Assembly: GCF_004006395.2 (NCBI RefSeq)
Contig: NZ_CP029758.2
Coordinates: forward strand, 1,302,001-1,366,000
DNA length: 64,000 nt
Source: Clostridium sp. AWRP
Lineage (GTDB): Bacteria > Bacillota > Clostridia > Clostridiales > Clostridiaceae
Direction of reading: 5' to 3'
The notes beneath the pieces were generated by a model, which searched no databases, was not told the origin of the DNA, and saw only the letters and a list, made by a program, of their open reading frames with translations. A program made the position numbers and the translations under genes. Shown here piece by piece: positions 25,972 to 34,776 of the stretch (position 1 is its first letter; each line of letters begins with the position of its first letter).

Positions 25972-26232
25972 ATGGATAATAACGCAGCAGATTTAATATT
26001 AGAAGATGAAAATGGGAAAAATGTTAAGTTCCAGGTGGTTACTAAATTTGATATAGAGGAAGAAGAGTATATAATTGCGGTGCCTGAAGAATGTGCTGAT
26101 GAAGATACCGCTATAGCACTTAAAATAGTAAAAGATGATAATGGAGAAGAAGTTCTTGTAACAGTAGAAGATGAGGATGAATTTGATAGGGTTTTAGAAG
26201 TTTACGAAGGTTTATTTGGAAATGAAGCTTAG
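25972..26232 (+). CDS. DUF1292 family protein (YrzB-like)
   Basis: This small, very acidic protein of 86 residues has the DUF1292 pattern: ILEDENGKNVKFQVVTKFDIEE followed by EEYIIAVPEE and ending in the DEDEFDRVLEVYEGLF helix. The function of the family is unknown. It is found beside ruvX across Firmicutes, as here. GGAAAGGAAAA lies ahead of ATG 25972. The 178-base gap to ruvX shows no further gene. A strong hairpin terminator follows the stop. Confidence 0.85.
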   Translation: MDNNAADLILEDENGKNVKFQVVTKFDIEEEEYIIAVPEECADEDTAIALKIVKDDNGEEVLVTVEDEDEFDRVLEVYEGLFGNEA

Positions 26233-26235
26233 TTA

Positions 26236-26296
26236 ATATAAAAGCTAGAGGCTAAAAGCTGTGGCTTAGATAACTTTTAGCCTTTAGCTTTTATAT
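26236..26296 (+). terminator. long intrinsic terminator after the DUF1292 gene
   Basis: A 23-bp stem (26236-26258 with 26274-26296) contains a single G-U pair and includes the repeated elements AAAGCTA and GGCTAAAAG. The right arm ends in TTTTATAT. Confidence 0.85.
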
Positions 26297-26466
26297 TAAT
26301 TGATTTTCAATTGACAATAACTTTATACTATATTAAACTTATAGTATTGTAATTTTTAAACAGTGTTTTTATCCGATGGCTATCATCTGAAATACTACTA
26401 TCACACACAGTTTAACAGCAGAAAAGGTGGTCATGGGACAAATTTAGGTTGAAATGGGGTATAGTA

Positions 26467-26925
26467 ATGCCAAAACTTTCCTCTTCAGAAATAGAGAGAT
26501 TAAAAAATAGCTTAAAAGAAAAGGGATATAAACTTACGCCACAGAGGCGTGCTGTGGTTGATATTATAATAAGAAATGAAGGAAAACACCTTACTACAGA
26601 AGAAATATATGATCAGGTTAAGAGTGAATGCCCTGAAATTGGTTTGGCTACAGTTTACAGGACAGTACAGCTTTTAGAGGATATAGGTGTTATATGTAAA
26701 TTGGATTTAGAGGATGGATGCAATAGATACGAAATAGTACATGAAGAAGAAAACCATCAGCATCATCATTTAATATGTACTAAATGTTCTAAGATAATTG
26801 AAGTAACGGATGATTTGTTGGAACCTTTAGAAAAAAAGATAGAAGAAAAGTATGATTTTAAAATTTTAAACCATAGTTTGAAATTTTATGGCATATGTAA
26901 TAAATGTACAAAAAAATCAAAATAA
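26467..26925 (+). CDS. fur: Fur-family metalloregulator
   Basis: This winged-helix regulator has the Fur fold: GYKLTPQRRAVVDIIIRNEGKH, then GLATVYRTVQLLEDIGV as the recognition part. The dimer/metal domain contains HEEENHQHHHLICTKCSKIIEV and a second CNKC pair at the C-terminus, giving the two CxxC structural zinc pairs and a His-rich sensing site. Fur (iron) is favoured over PerR or Zur, but the paralogue cannot be fixed by eye. The frame opens at TTG 26449, but ATG 26467 has the better-placed GGGG site. It lies 39 bases before the RNase J gene. Confidence 0.9.
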   Translation: MPKLSSSEIERLKNSLKEKGYKLTPQRRAVVDIIIRNEGKHLTTEEIYDQVKSECPEIGLATVYRTVQLLEDIGVICKLDLEDGCNRYEIVHEEENHQHHHLICTKCSKIIEVTDDLLEPLEKKIEEKYDFKILNHSLKFYGICNKCTKKSK

Positions 26926-26964
26926 GTATAAGAAACTAAAATATAAAAAGGAGGGAAGATTTTT

Positions 26965-28632
26965 TTGCGTAAAGAAAAAGATAAAGTAAAAGTCATTCCA
27001 TTAGGTGGTCTAGGTGAAATAGGAAAGAATCTTACAGTAATAGAGTATAAAAATGACATAATAGTAATTGATTGTGGCATGAGTTTCCCAGATGCAGATA
27101 TGCTGGGCATAGATATAGTTATACCCGATATTACTTATTTGAAAAAGAATATTGACAGGGTGAGAGGAATATTTTTAACTCATGGACATGAAGACCATAT
27201 AGGAGCGTTACCTTATGTGCTAAAAGAAATCAATGTTCCTGTGTACGGTACGAAGTTAACCCTGGGTATTGTTGAGAGTAAGTTAAGAGAACATAACTTA
27301 AATGATGTAGTAAAATTAAAGTGTGTAAAGGCAAAGGACGTAATTAAATTGGATAGTATGTCTGTGGAATTTATAAGAACTAGCCATAGTATAGCTGATT
27401 CAACTGCCCTTGCAATACACACACCAATAGGCATTATATTTCATACTGGCGATTTTAAGGTAGATTATACACCTATTGATGGAAGTGTAATTGATTTTGC
27501 CAGGCTTGCAGAACTGGGTAAAAAGGGTGTAATCCTTATGTTAGCAGATAGTACTAATGTAGAAAGACCGGGGTACACTATGTCTGAAAGGACTGTAGGA
27601 AAAACTTTTCAAAGGTTTTTTTCACTTGCAAAAAATAGAATAATAGTGGCTACATTTGCCTCTAATATTCATAGAATACAGCAGGTAATTACTGCTGCTG
27701 AAAAATATGACAGGAAAGTTGCAATTTCTGGAAGAAGTATGGAAAATATAATGGAGGTAGCTACCAATTTAGGATATATAGATATTAAAAAGAATACTCT
27801 TATTAATATAGATAATATAAATAGATATCCGGGTAATAGAATAGTTATAATAACTACTGGAAGTCAAGGCGAACCTATGTCGGCTCTTTCAAGAATGGCA
27901 GCTTCCGAACATAAGAAAGTAAATATTATTCCAGGAGATACGATAATAATTTCAGCAAATCCTATACCTGGAAATGAAAAATTAGTTTCTGGAGTTATAA
28001 ACCAACTGTTTAAAAAGGGAGCAGAAGTAATATATGAAGCATTGGCAGATGTGCATGTTTCAGGTCATGCTTGTCAGGAAGAGTTAAAATTAATTCATAC
28101 TCTTGTAAAACCTAAATTTTTTATGCCAGTGCATGGAGAATACAGGCATTTGAAGCAGCATAAAGACCTTGCCATAAGCCTAGGAATGCCTTCAAACAAT
28201 GTAATTATAGCAGATAATGGAGATGTAATAGAAGTTTCCAGAGACTCTATAAAGAAAACGGGTACAGTAGTATCTGGACAGATATTTGTAGATGGACTTG
28301 GAGTAGGAGATGTTGGAAATATAGTTTTAAGAGACAGAAGACATCTTTCACAAGATGGTATACTTACAGTAGTAATTACCATTGAAAAACAAACGGGTAC
28401 TGTTATTGCTGGTCCTGATATAATATCCAGAGGGTTTGTATACGTAAGGGAATCAGAAGATTTAATGGAAGAAGCAAAGGAACTTGTACGAGGTGCATTA
28501 AATGAATGTGAGGAGAAACACATTACTGAATGGGCAAGTATAAAGTCAAATGTAAAAGAAGTCCTCAGATCATTCTTATACGAAAAGACAAAGAGAAAAC
28601 CAATGATATTACCTATAATTATGGAAATATAG
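26965..28632 (+). CDS. rnj: ribonuclease J
   Basis: This metallo-beta-lactamase/beta-CASP nuclease has 5' exonuclease and endonuclease activity and takes part in RNA decay and maturation. The HxHxDH motif is THGHEDHIGA near residue 72, the HTGDFKVD and ADSTNVERPG motifs follow, and beta-CASP and C-terminal RNase J regions with VSGHA and MPVHGEYRHL are present. The 555-residue length is typical. The start is TTG 26965 behind AGGAGGG. It probably shares a transcript with fur upstream and ylbF downstream. Confidence 0.95.
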   Translation: MRKEKDKVKVIPLGGLGEIGKNLTVIEYKNDIIVIDCGMSFPDADMLGIDIVIPDITYLKKNIDRVRGIFLTHGHEDHIGALPYVLKEINVPVYGTKLTLGIVESKLREHNLNDVVKLKCVKAKDVIKLDSMSVEFIRTSHSIADSTALAIHTPIGIIFHTGDFKVDYTPIDGSVIDFARLAELGKKGVILMLADSTNVERPGYTMSERTVGKTFQRFFSLAKNRIIVATFASNIHRIQQVITAAEKYDRKVAISGRSMENIMEVATNLGYIDIKKNTLINIDNINRYPGNRIVIITTGSQGEPMSALSRMAASEHKKVNIIPGDTIIISANPIPGNEKLVSGVINQLFKKGAEVIYEALADVHVSGHACQEELKLIHTLVKPKFFMPVHGEYRHLKQHKDLAISLGMPSNNVIIADNGDVIEVSRDSIKKTGTVVSGQIFVDGLGVGDVGNIVLRDRRHLSQDGILTVVITIEKQTGTVIAGPDIISRGFVYVRESEDLMEEAKELVRGALNECEEKHITEWASIKSNVKEVLRSFLYEKTKRKPMILPIIMEI

Positions 28633-28666
28633 TGTTTGAAAATATTGTCTAGGAAGGATGGTTAAA

Positions 28667-29026
28667 ATGAGTATATCTGGTAAAGCAAGTGAGCTTGCAG
28701 CAGAACTTAAAAACTGTGAAGAAGTGACGTTATTAAGAGAGGCAAGTAAAGAAATAGAAAAAAGTGAAGCAAATATAAAAATGTTAGATGATTTTAGAAA
28801 AATACAAATGGAGGCTTATTCAGAGCAAATGCAAAACGGAGAGGTCTCTGAGAAAACTAAACAAAAATTTAAAAATATAGGTTCTGTAGTATCTATGAAT
28901 CCTTCTGTAAACAAGTATATACAGACAGAACAGAGATTCAGCATTATGTGGCAGAATGTATTAAAGATGCTAAATGATGCCATAGGAATAGACTTTTCTT
29001 TTGGAACAGGTAAAAATAAAAAATAG
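28667..29026 (+). CDS. YlbF/YmcA family protein
   Basis: This 119-residue helical protein matches the YlbF (DUF964) family, with KASELAAELKNCEEV, then LLREASKEIEKSEAN and DFRKIQMEAYSEQMQNGE. In B. subtilis relatives form the YlbF-YmcA-YaaT complex that affects mRNA maturation with RNase Y and entry into sporulation and competence. Its position directly after RNase J suits an RNA-decay role, though that is inference. ATG 28658 sits inside the AGGAAGG site, so ATG 28667 is chosen. A terminator follows 80 bases downstream. Confidence 0.85.
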   Translation: MSISGKASELAAELKNCEEVTLLREASKEIEKSEANIKMLDDFRKIQMEAYSEQMQNGEVSEKTKQKFKNIGSVVSMNPSVNKYIQTEQRFSIMWQNVLKMLNDAIGIDFSFGTGKNKK

Positions 29027-29106
29027 TTTTTACGTGAAAACCATTAGAATGACGTTTAGAAAGTTGACTTTTTAACACTATGATATTAAAATAAATATGT
29101 TACTTT

Positions 29107-29138
29107 AAATTGGATACAGGAAAGTATCCAATTTTTTT
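29107..29138 (+). terminator. intrinsic terminator after ylbF
   Basis: AAATTGGATAC (29107-29117) pairs perfectly with GTATCCAATTT (29124-29134) around a 6-base loop, with TTTT after it. Confidence 0.88.
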
Positions 29139-29200
29139 GAGTATTTATTCAGAATTTTAATATGTTTAGTCAGTTTAAGTGTAAAATTGGAGGAGTAATA

Positions 29201-31024
29201 ATGAATTTGTTTACAAGAAATGATATAAGAAATGTGGCAATAATAGCCCATGTCGATCATGGTAAGACCACATTGGTAGATGCATTATTAAGACAAAGCA
29301 ATATATTTAGATCAAATGAAAAAGTTGAAGAGAGAGTCATGGACTCAAATGATCTTGAAAAGGAAAGAGGTATTACTATACTATCAAAGAATACTTCTGT
29401 AATGCATAAAGGAATTAAAATAAATATAGTAGATACACCAGGACATGCAGATTTTGGAGGAGAAGTAGAACGTGTACTTGAAATGGTAGATAGTGTCTTA
29501 TTATTAGTAGATGCTTATGAAGGACCTATGCCTCAGACAAAATTTGTTTTGAAAAAAGCATTGGAATTAAAACTAAAACCAATAGTTGTTATAAATAAAA
29601 TAGATAAGTCGGATGCAAGACCTTCTGAGGTATTGGATGAAATTTTTGATTTATTTGTAGAGTTAGGTGCTAATGATGAACAGCTTGACTTCCCTGTAGT
29701 TTATTGTTCTTCAAAAGCAGGTTTTGCTAAAAAAGAGATGGAAGACGAATCAGACAATATGGAACCTTTATTTGATGCAATAATAAAGAATGTGGCTCCA
29801 CCTCAGGGATATTTAGATATGCCACTTCAAATGTTAATTACAACTATAGATCACAATGAATATGTAGGTAGAATAGGTGTAGGAAAAATAACAAGAGGAA
29901 GTATAAAGAAAAATGAGCAGGTTGCACTTATAAGAAAAGGAAATAAAATAGAGAATGTAAAAGTGTCTAACCTTTACGTTTATGATGGCCTTAAAAAGAA
30001 AGAGGTAGATGAAGCAAAACTTGGTGATATAGTTGCGGTATCAGGTATTCCTGATATAAACATAGGTGAAACTATAGCAGATGCTTCAGAACCAGAAGCT
30101 CTTCCTTTTGTAGATATAGATGAACCTACGTTGAGTATGAACTTTATGGTAAATGACTCACCATTTGCTGGAAAAGAAGGTGATTATGTAACTTCAAGAC
30201 ATTTGAGAGACAGACTTATGAAAGAACTTGAAACAAATGTTGCTCTTAAAGTTGAAGAAACTGATTCACCAGATTGCTTTATAGTAAGCGGCAGAGGAGA
30301 ACTACATCTTTCAGTTTTAATAGAAACTATGAGAAGAGAAGGTTATGAGTTCCAGGTTTCAAAACCAACGGTTATATATAAAGAAGAAAATGGGAAAAAA
30401 TTAGAACCTATTGAATATTTGACTATAGATGTACCTGAAGAGTTTATGGGAATTGTTATGGAGAAACTTGGACCTAGAAAAGCTGAAATGGTAAATATGA
30501 CTTCAGCAGTTAATGGATATACAAGATTGGAATTTAAAATACCAGCAAGGGGACTTATTGGATTTAGAAATGAGTTTATGACAGATACCAAGGGAAATGG
30601 AATAATGAACCATGTATTGGATAGTTATGAAGAATACAAAGGAGATATACCGGAAAGAACAAGGGGCTCACTTGTAGTATTTGAACCAGGTACAGCTATA
30701 ACTTATGGACTTTTTAATGCTCAGGAAAGAGGAATGCTTTTTATAGAACCAGGAACAGATGTATACGAGGGAATGATAGCTGGTGAATGTTCAAGAGCTG
30801 AGGATATAGAGGTAAATGTATGCAAAAAGAAGCATTTGACAAATACAAGAACTTCAAGTGCAGATGATGCATTAAAGTTAGTTCCTGTAAACAAAATGAG
30901 TCTTGAAAAATCACTAGAGTTTATAGCATCGGATGAATTAGTGGAGATTACTCCTAAGAGCATAAGAATGAGAAAGAGGATATTAAATACAGATCTTAGA
31001 AAAAAGGCTGCAAGGAGAAAATAG
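29201..31024 (+). CDS. typA: ribosome-associated GTPase TypA/BipA
   Basis: This translational GTPase binds 70S ribosomes and helps ribosome assembly and stress adaptation. The G1 motif AHVDHGKTT is near residue 14, G2 RGITI, G3 DTPGHADFGGEV, G4 NKID, and the C-terminal BipA domain (RGLIGFRNEFMTDTKG, FEPGTAITYGLFNAQERG) is complete. At 607 residues it has the normal size. The frame opens at 29162, but ATG 29201 directly follows GGAGGAG and gives the standard MNLFTRNDIRNVAIIAH start. It begins a new unit after the ylbF terminator. Confidence 0.97.
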   Translation: MNLFTRNDIRNVAIIAHVDHGKTTLVDALLRQSNIFRSNEKVEERVMDSNDLEKERGITILSKNTSVMHKGIKINIVDTPGHADFGGEVERVLEMVDSVLLLVDAYEGPMPQTKFVLKKALELKLKPIVVINKIDKSDARPSEVLDEIFDLFVELGANDEQLDFPVVYCSSKAGFAKKEMEDESDNMEPLFDAIIKNVAPPQGYLDMPLQMLITTIDHNEYVGRIGVGKITRGSIKKNEQVALIRKGNKIENVKVSNLYVYDGLKKKEVDEAKLGDIVAVSGIPDINIGETIADASEPEALPFVDIDEPTLSMNFMVNDSPFAGKEGDYVTSRHLRDRLMKELETNVALKVEETDSPDCFIVSGRGELHLSVLIETMRREGYEFQVSKPTVIYKEENGKKLEPIEYLTIDVPEEFMGIVMEKLGPRKAEMVNMTSAVNGYTRLEFKIPARGLIGFRNEFMTDTKGNGIMNHVLDSYEEYKGDIPERTRGSLVVFEPGTAITYGLFNAQERGMLFIEPGTDVYEGMIAGECSRAEDIEVNVCKKKHLTNTRTSSADDALKLVPVNKMSLEKSLEFIASDELVEITPKSIRMRKRILNTDLRKKAARRK

Positions 31025-31081
31025 TAAAAGTTTTTACAAATAAGAATAACTATTTAATTTGAAGTTATTTTGGAGGAAAAA

Positions 31082-31729
31082 ATGAGCGGTGTTGCATATG
31101 AATACATGGAAAATTATATAAGATCATTGATAGGAGAACATGATGGAATATTAAATGAGATGGAAGAGTACGCTAGATTAAATTCTGTTCCAATAGTCCA
31201 TAAGGAAGTGGCAAGATTTTTAGAACTTATGATAACTGTGAAAAAGCCCTTAAAAATTTTAGAGCTTGGAACTGCAATTGGTTACTCTGCTATTCTCATG
31301 AGCTTAAGTTCTCACAAAAAAAGTCATATAACAACAGTTGAAAGAGATAAGCACATGATAGAAATCGCCAGGGAAAATGTAGAAAAATATAAATTTAAGC
31401 AGCACATTGATATTATAGAAGGAGACTGCCTGGAAGTACTTAAAAGTATGCAGGAACAATATGATTTTATATTTATGGATGCAGGCAAAGCACACTATAA
31501 TCATTTTTTACCTTATTGTTTAAAACTTTTAAATGAAGAAGGCATGATAGTAGCAGATAATGCATTATTTAGGGGAATGATTGCCTCAGATGAATTGGTG
31601 AAGAGAAGAAAGATAACTATAGTAAAAAGAATGAGAGAGTACTTAAATACCATATCTGATCATGATAAATTTATAACATCAATTATACCTATGGGAGATG
31701 GTATAGCTGTTACAGTGAGGAGGAATTAA
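31082..31729 (+). CDS. trmR: tRNA 5-hydroxyuridine methyltransferase TrmR (O-methyltransferase family 3)
   Basis: This SAM-dependent methyltransferase should convert 5-hydroxyuridine-34 to 5-methoxyuridine in tRNA. The SAM-binding motif ILELGTAIGYSAILM is near residue 62, the acidic VERD and FIFMDAGKAHYNHFLPY motifs follow, and VADNALFRG lies in the metal-binding region. The 215-residue length fits. GGAGG overlaps an in-frame TTG at 31070, so ATG 31082 is the start. The U32-family gene begins one base after the stop; this pairing matches the yrrM-yrrN-yrrO cluster of B. subtilis and supports the tRNA role over a generic catechol methyltransferase call. Confidence 0.85.
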   Translation: MSGVAYEYMENYIRSLIGEHDGILNEMEEYARLNSVPIVHKEVARFLELMITVKKPLKILELGTAIGYSAILMSLSSHKKSHITTVERDKHMIEIARENVEKYKFKQHIDIIEGDCLEVLKSMQEQYDFIFMDAGKAHYNHFLPYCLKLLNEEGMIVADNALFRGMIASDELVKRRKITIVKRMREYLNTISDHDKFITSIIPMGDGIAVTVRRN

Positions 31730-31730
31730 G

Positions 31731-32957
31731 ATGAAAAAACCAGAACTTCTAGCACCAGCTGGTAATCTTGAAAAGCTGAAGACAGCTATAAACTTTGGTG
31801 CTGATGCAGTTTATCTTGGAGGCAGCAAACTTAATTTAAGAGCTTTTGCAGATAATTTTGCAGATAATGAATTAAATGAAGGAATAGAGTATGCCCATAA
31901 AAGGGGTAAAAAGGTATTTGTAACTGTAAATGTCTTTCCTCATAATGAAGATTTAGTGGGAATGGAAGATTACTTAAAAAAATTGTATGAATTAAAAGCA
32001 GATGCAATACTTGTATCTGATCCAGGGATAATAATGACTGCGAAAGAAGTTGTCCCAAATTTAGAACTTCATTTAAGTACACAGGCCAATAATGTGAATT
32101 GGAAATCAGCTATGTTTTGGCACAACCAAGGAGTAAAGAGAATAGTACTTGCAAGAGAATTATCGCTTAAAGAAATAAATGAGATACGATGCCATTTACC
32201 GGAGAGTTGTGAAATAGAGGCTTTTGTCCATGGCGCAATGTGTATGTCCTATTCTGGTAGATGTGTACTTTCAAATTACATGACAGGAAGAGATGCCAAT
32301 AGAGGTCAATGTGCCCAGCCGTGCAGATATAAATATTATTTGATGGAAGAAAAAAGACAAGGGGAATACTTTCCGGTATTTGAAGATGATAGAGGAGCTT
32401 ATATATTAAATTCTAAAGATTTATGTATGATAGAGCATATTCCTGAACTAGTTAACAGTGGTATAAATTCGTTAAAAATAGAAGGAAGAATGAAGAGTTC
32501 ATATTATGTGGCTACTGTAGTAAAAGCTTATAGAAGGGCAATAGATGCCTATTTTCAAAATCCAGATTCCTATAAATTTAAAAAAGTATGGTTGGATGAT
32601 TTAATGAAAGCAAGCCATAGAGTGTATTATACTGGATTCTATTTTGGAGACCCAGGCAGACAGATATATGAAACCTCTTCATATATAAGAAATTATGACA
32701 TAGTAGGAATAGTGAAAGAGTATGATACCCTTAAAGAAAGGGCTGTTATAGAGCAGAGAAATAAGGTTTTTGATGAAGATGAAGTAGAAGTGCTTAGGCC
32801 TAAAGGTGATGGCTTTTGTATACGCCTTTGTGATATGAGGAATGAAGAGGGAGAAAAAATAGAATCGGCACCCGTAGCTCAAATGATATTTACAGCTAAA
32901 GTAAGTAGTAAAATGGAAAAGGGAGATATGCTTCTAAAAGCAAAAAACGATAAATAA
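31731..32957 (+). CDS. U32 peptidase-family protein, probable tRNA hydroxylation protein (TrhP/YrrO-like)
   Basis: The U32 family includes RlhA and TrhP, which use prephenate-dependent chemistry to hydroxylate RNA. The N-terminal KKPELLAPAGNLEKLKTAIN, the ADAVYLGG motif, the EAFVHGAMCMSYSGRC signature near residue 175, and the Cys pair in GQCAQPCRYKYYLMEE are present, giving the four-Cys set used for an iron-sulfur cluster. The 408-residue length matches TrhP. It is almost contiguous with trmR, so it would make the 5-hydroxyuridine that TrmR methylates. The older 'collagenase' label is less likely here. Confidence 0.85.
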   Translation: MKKPELLAPAGNLEKLKTAINFGADAVYLGGSKLNLRAFADNFADNELNEGIEYAHKRGKKVFVTVNVFPHNEDLVGMEDYLKKLYELKADAILVSDPGIIMTAKEVVPNLELHLSTQANNVNWKSAMFWHNQGVKRIVLARELSLKEINEIRCHLPESCEIEAFVHGAMCMSYSGRCVLSNYMTGRDANRGQCAQPCRYKYYLMEEKRQGEYFPVFEDDRGAYILNSKDLCMIEHIPELVNSGINSLKIEGRMKSSYYVATVVKAYRRAIDAYFQNPDSYKFKKVWLDDLMKASHRVYYTGFYFGDPGRQIYETSSYIRNYDIVGIVKEYDTLKERAVIEQRNKVFDEDEVEVLRPKGDGFCIRLCDMRNEEGEKIESAPVAQMIFTAKVSSKMEKGDMLLKAKNDK

Positions 32958-32984
32958 ATGTGGTAAAATAATAATATTATGAAT

Positions 32985-33033
32985 AAAACACCTTATTTTG
33001 GACAAAATTTTAGTCTAGATGAGGTGTTTTTTT
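32985..33033 (+). terminator. terminator-like hairpin overlapping the PBP ribosome site
   Basis: AAAACACCTTA (32985-32995) pairs with TGAGGTGTTTT (33020-33030) in an 11-bp stem with one wobble pair, followed by TTT right before ATG 33034. The right arm contains GAGGTG, the only ribosome site for the PBP gene. The structure should both terminate read-through from the U32 gene and hide the site when folded. Confidence 0.75.
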
Positions 33034-34698
33034 ATGTTCGAGATTAATAGAAATGTAATTAAAAAAAGACAGTATTTTTTATTTATAGTAATTATTTTAA
33101 TATTTTCAGTATTATATTTTAAAATATTAGAGGTCCAATATTTTAGATGGAACAAATTAAGTGTAATGGCAGACTCTCAGTATTCTTACAAAGAAGATCT
33201 AACAGATGCCAATTACAAATTGTTTGATTCTTATGGAAGGCAGCTTATGAGTTACAATAAAAAATATTATGTGGTAATATTGCCGCAAGTGTTTTTAAAA
33301 GATAATCAAAATGCAGATTCAGAGAAAGTTTTGACACTTGTATACACCCTTAGAAATTATAATAGTAGCTATGATTTGTCTAAGATAGCTGCACTAAATA
33401 GCAGTCAAAAAGTATATTATGAAATTGACGCAAGCACGTATAATAAACTAAAAGATGTAAAGGGTGTAAATGGATTTTATACCTATATATACTCCCCATT
33501 AAATAGGAGTGGAGTGTGGAGTATAGAAAATTTACTTGAAAATCCTAGAAGAACCCAGGATAATAAAATGAAATCTGAAAGTTCTTTAGAAATGCAGATA
33601 TACAATAAAACTAAGAATAACGAAAAACCCCAGGTAGTATTTGAAAGGGATGTAAATGGAAATATAATAGGAAAAAAGACCAATTCACCTAAAAATAATG
33701 TAAATGTTAGGTTGACTGTAGATAAAGATATAGAAGATAAAATAAAAGCAGTGTTAAATAGCAGCGAAAATAAAAACTATGGTCAGATTGGTGTAGTTTT
33801 AATGGAGGCAAATACAGGAAAAATAAAGGCTCTAGTGCAAAAAGATGATAATAAGCCAAATGTAAATTTAGGGGTTTCTACTAATCATGGATTTTTCCCT
33901 GGATCTATATTTAAAGTTTTAGTGGAGGAAGCAGGACTTGATAAGAATATTATAAATGTAAATGATAAGTTTACATGCAGAGGACTTTATGAAGAAAAAG
34001 ATGAATCACATCATGGAACTTTGACTCCAGAAGGAGCACTTACACTATCGTGTAATGATATATTTTCTCAAATAGGTAATAAAGTTGGATTTAATAATTT
34101 TTATGACAATGCAAAATCTCAAGGATTGTTTGAGAAAGTATTAAATTTGGATAGTGAAAAAGAGGGCCGATTTGAGGTGAAAAACCCAAGTTATAGTGAT
34201 GGAAGTCTCGGACTTGCGGCTATAGGTCAAAATGTCAGAATAACTCCACTAGAAGCTATAAGCATACCTAATACAGTTATAAATGATGGAGTATATGTTA
34301 GACCGTACATAGTAGATAGTTATGTAGATGATAAAAATAATATTATAGGAGAAGTTAATACTACAAGTAATGCTGTAATTGAGAAATCTACAGCAGAGGA
34401 AATGAAGAAGCAGATGATAAATGTAGTTGACATGGGTACAGCAAAATCAGCGTATATAAATGGCATGGAAGTAGGAGGAAAAACTGGAAGCACACAGAGG
34501 ATGGAACTTACTGGGAGCAGCAAAACTGCACAGGAACACTCAGATGGATGGTTTTCAGGCTTTTTTAAAGCAAATGGAAGATATTATTCAATGGTAGTTT
34601 TTGTTAAAGATATAAATAAAGACAGCCAAAGTGGTGGAAATACCGCAGCCCCTATTTTTAAAAATATAATTTTGAAAGTACAGCAGTATTTAAAGTGA
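33034..34698 (+). CDS. class B penicillin-binding protein (transpeptidase)
   Basis: It cross-links peptidoglycan. One N-terminal membrane helix (QYFLFIVIILIFSVLYFKIL) is followed by an extended non-catalytic domain and the transpeptidase domain. The active-site SxxK is Ser291-Ile-Phe-Lys294 in FFPGSIFKV, SxN is Ser339-Cys-Asn341, and KTG is 483-485 in VGGKTGSTQ. The 554-residue length is short for PBP2 or SpoVD; no PASTA domain is seen. An in-frame ATG at 33019 overlaps the GAGGTG site, so ATG 33034 is the start. Its place directly before sigK suggests a sporulation-related role, which is inference. Confidence 0.92.
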   Translation: MFEINRNVIKKRQYFLFIVIILIFSVLYFKILEVQYFRWNKLSVMADSQYSYKEDLTDANYKLFDSYGRQLMSYNKKYYVVILPQVFLKDNQNADSEKVLTLVYTLRNYNSSYDLSKIAALNSSQKVYYEIDASTYNKLKDVKGVNGFYTYIYSPLNRSGVWSIENLLENPRRTQDNKMKSESSLEMQIYNKTKNNEKPQVVFERDVNGNIIGKKTNSPKNNVNVRLTVDKDIEDKIKAVLNSSENKNYGQIGVVLMEANTGKIKALVQKDDNKPNVNLGVSTNHGFFPGSIFKVLVEEAGLDKNIINVNDKFTCRGLYEEKDESHHGTLTPEGALTLSCNDIFSQIGNKVGFNNFYDNAKSQGLFEKVLNLDSEKEGRFEVKNPSYSDGSLGLAAIGQNVRITPLEAISIPNTVINDGVYVRPYIVDSYVDDKNNIIGEVNTTSNAVIEKSTAEEMKKQMINVVDMGTAKSAYINGMEVGGKTGSTQRMELTGSSKTAQEHSDGWFSGFFKANGRYYSMVVFVKDINKDSQSGGNTAAPIFKNIILKVQQYLK

Positions 34699-34720
34699 AA
34701 TTAAATTTATTTATGTGTGC

Positions 34721-34747
34721 ACTTTTTTAAAATATATTCATAGTATA
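34721..34747 (+). promoter_or_regulatory. candidate SigK/SigE-type promoter of sigK
   Basis: CATAGTATA at 34739-34747 matches the SigK -10 pattern CATANNNTA, with AC at 34721-34722 sixteen bases upstream as the short -35. The GTG start of sigK is 29 bases downstream. This would allow autoregulation, but SigE promoters have related -10 elements. Confidence 0.45.
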
Positions 34748-34776
34748 TTAATAAGCACTGTTAGGAGGAGCAACAA

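Noticed and set aside
26369..26384. TTTATCCGAT-like motif also near 10558 (reverse strand) and 38410
   Set aside because: Only about ten bases are shared and the flanks differ; it is not convincing as a regulon site or riboswitch.
28095..28523. 142-codon minus-strand open frame
   Set aside because: It is antisense to the RNase J coding region, with Ser/Thr/Ile-rich shadow composition.
29162..29200. 13-residue extension of TypA
   Set aside because: GGAGGAG directly precedes ATG 29201, and the family start is MNLFTRNDIRN.
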